NCBI GenBank assembly: GCA_045629585.1
Contig: JAZQRM010000005.1
Location: forward strand, 1 to 7,933
Length of the DNA: 7,933 nucleotides
Reading direction: 5' to 3'
Origin: Taishania sp045629585
GTDB lineage: Bacteria > Bacteroidota > Bacteroidia > Flavobacteriales_D > Crocinitomicaceae
Position numbers and translations under genes: made by a program. Each line of letters opens with the position of its first letter. The stretch's first letter is position 1. The notes under the pieces are model-generated. The model did no database searches and was not told the origin of the DNA. It saw only the letters and a program-made list of their open reading frames with translations. This document shows positions 6,323 through 7,933 of the stretch, one piece after another.

Positions 6323-6413
6323 GCACGATTGAATTGTTGGTGGGGTAGTACTTACTGGTTACAGTTACAACCAAATGAATTTAGAATACTATTTTTTTGG
6401 AAGATTACAAAAG
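6323..6413 (+). repeat. Intergenic repeat element, copy B
   Basis: This is a shorter relative of copy A: opening motif GCACGATTGAATT (6323-6335), then directly the 36-nt block identical to 5225-5260 (here 6336-6371), then the tail 6372-6413. It lacks the 41-nt and 33-nt segments present in copy A. The stretch 6276-6531 between the flanking genes holds this element and no convincing gene, apart from a doubtful 31-codon frame starting at 6465. Confidence 0.8.
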
Positions 6414-6531
6414 GCCGGAAATGCCTAAAAACATGAAAGATACATTGTGCTTTTCCTTAGTTTTATGATGTTTAACGCGCTGAAGCTTAGGCAGAATGTA
6501 GAATTAGAATTTAATAGATTAAAAGAAACAA

Positions 6532-6996
6532 GTGGAAAGATTGAAAGAAGTAAAGATTAATGTGCTGTTATGTATTGTTCTTATTACTACAAATTCCAGC
6601 TCAGCACAATCATTCTTTAAAAAGAATAGAGAAGTTTACTCTAACTACAATGTATTTTCAGAAACAATAACGACGAGTGATACAATTGTTTTTATAAATA
6701 GTATGAATTATGGAAAATTTCCATCACTTAAAGAGGATAGTATTCCCTTTTCAAAAAGAACTTACTATAGATGGAATTTTACATATGGTGGTGCTTCATT
6801 AGCTTATACTTATTATGAAGAACCATATTGGCGTAGTACAATATCATATTGTCCTTTTCAAGTAAAACAAGAAGAAATATTTGGAAAAGATGTTTTAATA
6901 TTCCTTTACGAAGAAAAGTTATATTTTTTTGAGATTATAGAAGACAGACCTGCACCATATAATAGTGGTAGTTTAATTGCTTTGGTTAAGCTTTAA
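6532..6996 (+). CDS. Small secreted protein of unknown function
   Basis: A 154-residue product if translation starts at the GTG at 6532. No ATG is available upstream, because a TAA lies in frame at 6520-6522. A TTG at 6541 is the other plausible start and would shorten the head by three residues. Either start leaves an intact signal peptide (hydrophobic VLLCIVLITT, cleaved before Q26 in SSSAQSF). The mature part is rich in Tyr, Phe and Glu, with stretches such as YRWNFTYGGASLAYTYY and VLIFLYEEKLYFFEI that suggest beta strands. A single cysteine (SYCPF) remains after cleavage. It has no T9SS sorting domain, so it is probably periplasmic. No family is recognised. It lies between repeat copies B and C. 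Confidence 0.7.
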   Translation: MERLKEVKINVLLCIVLITTNSSSAQSFFKKNREVYSNYNVFSETITTSDTIVFINSMNYGKFPSLKEDSIPFSKRTYYRWNFTYGGASLAYTYYEEPYWRSTISYCPFQVKQEEIFGKDVLIFLYEEKLYFFEIIEDRPAPYNSGSLIALVKL

Positions 6997-7008
6997 ATAT
7001 CAAACTTA

Positions 7009-7064
7009 CCCCATCTGCCACACGATTGCAATACAACTATGATTAGGATTGCGAAGTACAGGGG
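7009..7064 (+). repeat. Intergenic repeat element, copy C (partly palindromic)
   Basis: CCCC at 7009-7012 and GGGG at 7061-7064 bound a 56-bp element with an inner inverted pair GCAAT (7028-7032) and ATTGC (7048-7052). CACGATTG near its left end matches the opening motif of copies A and B, and CCCC a little before that motif is also seen at copy B. It lies between two converging genes (stops at 6996 and 7094). The palindromic form recalls REP sequences, but no transposase is present here to support this. Confidence 0.5.
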
Positions 7065-7093
7065 ATATTTTCCCATGACTACATTTGTTAGAA

Positions 7094-7933
7094 TTACGGG
7101 AGGATTGTATAATAATTACTTAGATCTAAATCTTCAAAGGAACTGATTTCGGCAAGTGTGATTTTGCGTTTAAAAGCGATTTTAGATTTCTCTTTAAAGT
7201 AACTAGCCGGTTTGTCTTCATTCACCACTTCCCAAGCATTTGTCACCTCAGTTGTTGTATATTCCTTTTTATTGAAGTCTACCTTGGTGCTACTTGTAAC
7301 CATGCCTAGTTCAATATTTACATTTTCAAGATAATCTAAAATGAGTTTTCCTTCTTGAAACGAAAAAGTGTATTCCGTTCCACCGAATCTTCCATAATAG
7401 CAATCAATGTGTACTTTTTTGTTTGTGATTTCAATCCCTAATTCATTGTTGTAGGAACTATTTTCATTCTGAAAAGATGCAAAGCAGAATGGTTTTTTAG
7501 TGATTAGCTGATATTCTTTCCCTTTCTTCAAGGCTATGACAATTCCTCGATTGTTGGTGTTCATTTGTTCTCCGTACTCATTTTTATAGATTTGACCAGA
7601 ATCCGTTATTCTTGTTATAAGAATTACATCTGAAGTGCCATCTCCATCGATATCTCCTTTTACGGAATCTATAATCTCCATGTAGTAGGGGATGAACACA
7701 TTGTAATCATTGTTTTTGAAGTGGTTTTGTGAAGCAGCATTTTCATTTGTACTCAAAATGGTTATTTGAAAATGGCCTTCATTCATTTCTTTGAATTCAT
7801 CATACTCGTCTGGCTTATCGTAGATTAATAAAGTGGAATCGTTTACCCATTTAACATCATAACCCACTAAAAAGCTTTCGAAATGTTCCTCTAGGATATC
7901 TTGAAGTGGAATGATTTTTTCAAATCCATTCTT
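7094..7933 (-). CDS. Unrecognised protein with a DxDxDG calcium-loop-like motif, 5' end outside the window
   Basis: The frame is open from the right edge (7933) to the stop at 7096-7094, giving 279 visible residues. A GTG at 7867 is a possible internal start, but 22 further codons upstream are open and read like protein (KNGFEKIIPLQDILEEHF), so the true start is beyond the window. At 7654-7637 it encodes DIDGDG followed by TSDVILI (visible residues 94 onwards). This is the DxDxDG loop found in EF-hand, FG-GAP and VCBS-type calcium-binding proteins, which suggests a single calcium-binding loop within a beta-rich protein. Only one such motif is seen, so it is not a repeat protein. The C-terminus (KRKITLAEISSFEDLDL) has no T9SS sorting domain. 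Whether it is exported cannot be seen, because the N-terminus is missing. It converges on the gene ending at 6996, with repeat copy C between them. Confidence 0.75.
   Translation of the reverse strand, partial: KNGFEKIIPLQDILEEHFESFLVGYDVKWVNDSTLLIYDKPDEYDEFKEMNEGHFQITILSTNENAASQNHFKNNDYNVFIPYYMEIIDSVKGDIDGDGTSDVILITRITDSGQIYKNEYGEQMNTNNRGIVIALKKGKEYQLITKKPFCFASFQNENSSYNNELGIEITNKKVHIDCYYGRFGGTEYTFSFQEGKLILDYLENVNIELGMVTSSTKVDFNKKEYTTTEVTNAWEVVNEDKPASYFKEKSKIAFKRKITLAEISSFEDLDLSNYYTILP

Noticed and set aside
6412..6426. AGGC/GCCT hairpin as a terminator
   Set aside because: The stem is only 4 bp and A residues, not T residues, follow it.
5171..7064. CRISPR array or integron attC sites
   Set aside because: The repeats are few, of unequal length and far apart with genes between them, and no cas or integrase gene is in the window.

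Overview
The window looks like chromosomal DNA of a low-GC member of the Bacteroidota, most likely Flavobacteriales. The reasons are a secreted protein with a C-terminal type IX secretion (T9SS) sorting domain, promoters of the Bacteroidota TTG / TAnnTTTG type, few Shine-Dalgarno sequences, signal peptides cleaved before Gln, and a TIGR02757/DUF2400 gene. No rRNA, tRNA, CRISPR array or complete insertion sequence was seen.

Left part (1-1264): the start of a membrane-protein gene runs off the left edge on the minus strand. Divergent from it is a peroxide-defence operon: an OhrR-type MarR repressor with its sensing cysteine, then, 2 nt later, the peroxidase Ohr, closed by an intrinsic terminator. 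A palindrome close to the known OhrR operator lies just upstream, so the operon is probably autoregulated: organic peroxide oxidises OhrR, which releases the operator, and Ohr then reduces the peroxide.

Middle part (1299-4693): a TIGR02757/DUF2400 gene on the minus strand and a large secreted protein on the plus strand diverge from a shared promoter region with two tandem 10-bp repeats. The secreted protein has a signal peptide, a right-handed beta-helix, four two-cysteine repeats, an Ig-like segment and a T9SS type A sorting domain.

Right part (4694-7933): an accessory-looking region of small genes I do not recognise. It holds a secreted-protein gene broken by one in-frame TAG, two further small secreted proteins, and a minus-strand gene with a calcium-loop-like motif that is cut by the right edge. 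Three related, partly palindromic intergenic elements separate these genes, giving an element-gene-element-gene-element layout. Two of the copies share a 36-nt identical block. This repeated spacing is the least explained structure in the window. I found no evidence sufficient to call it a defined new system.
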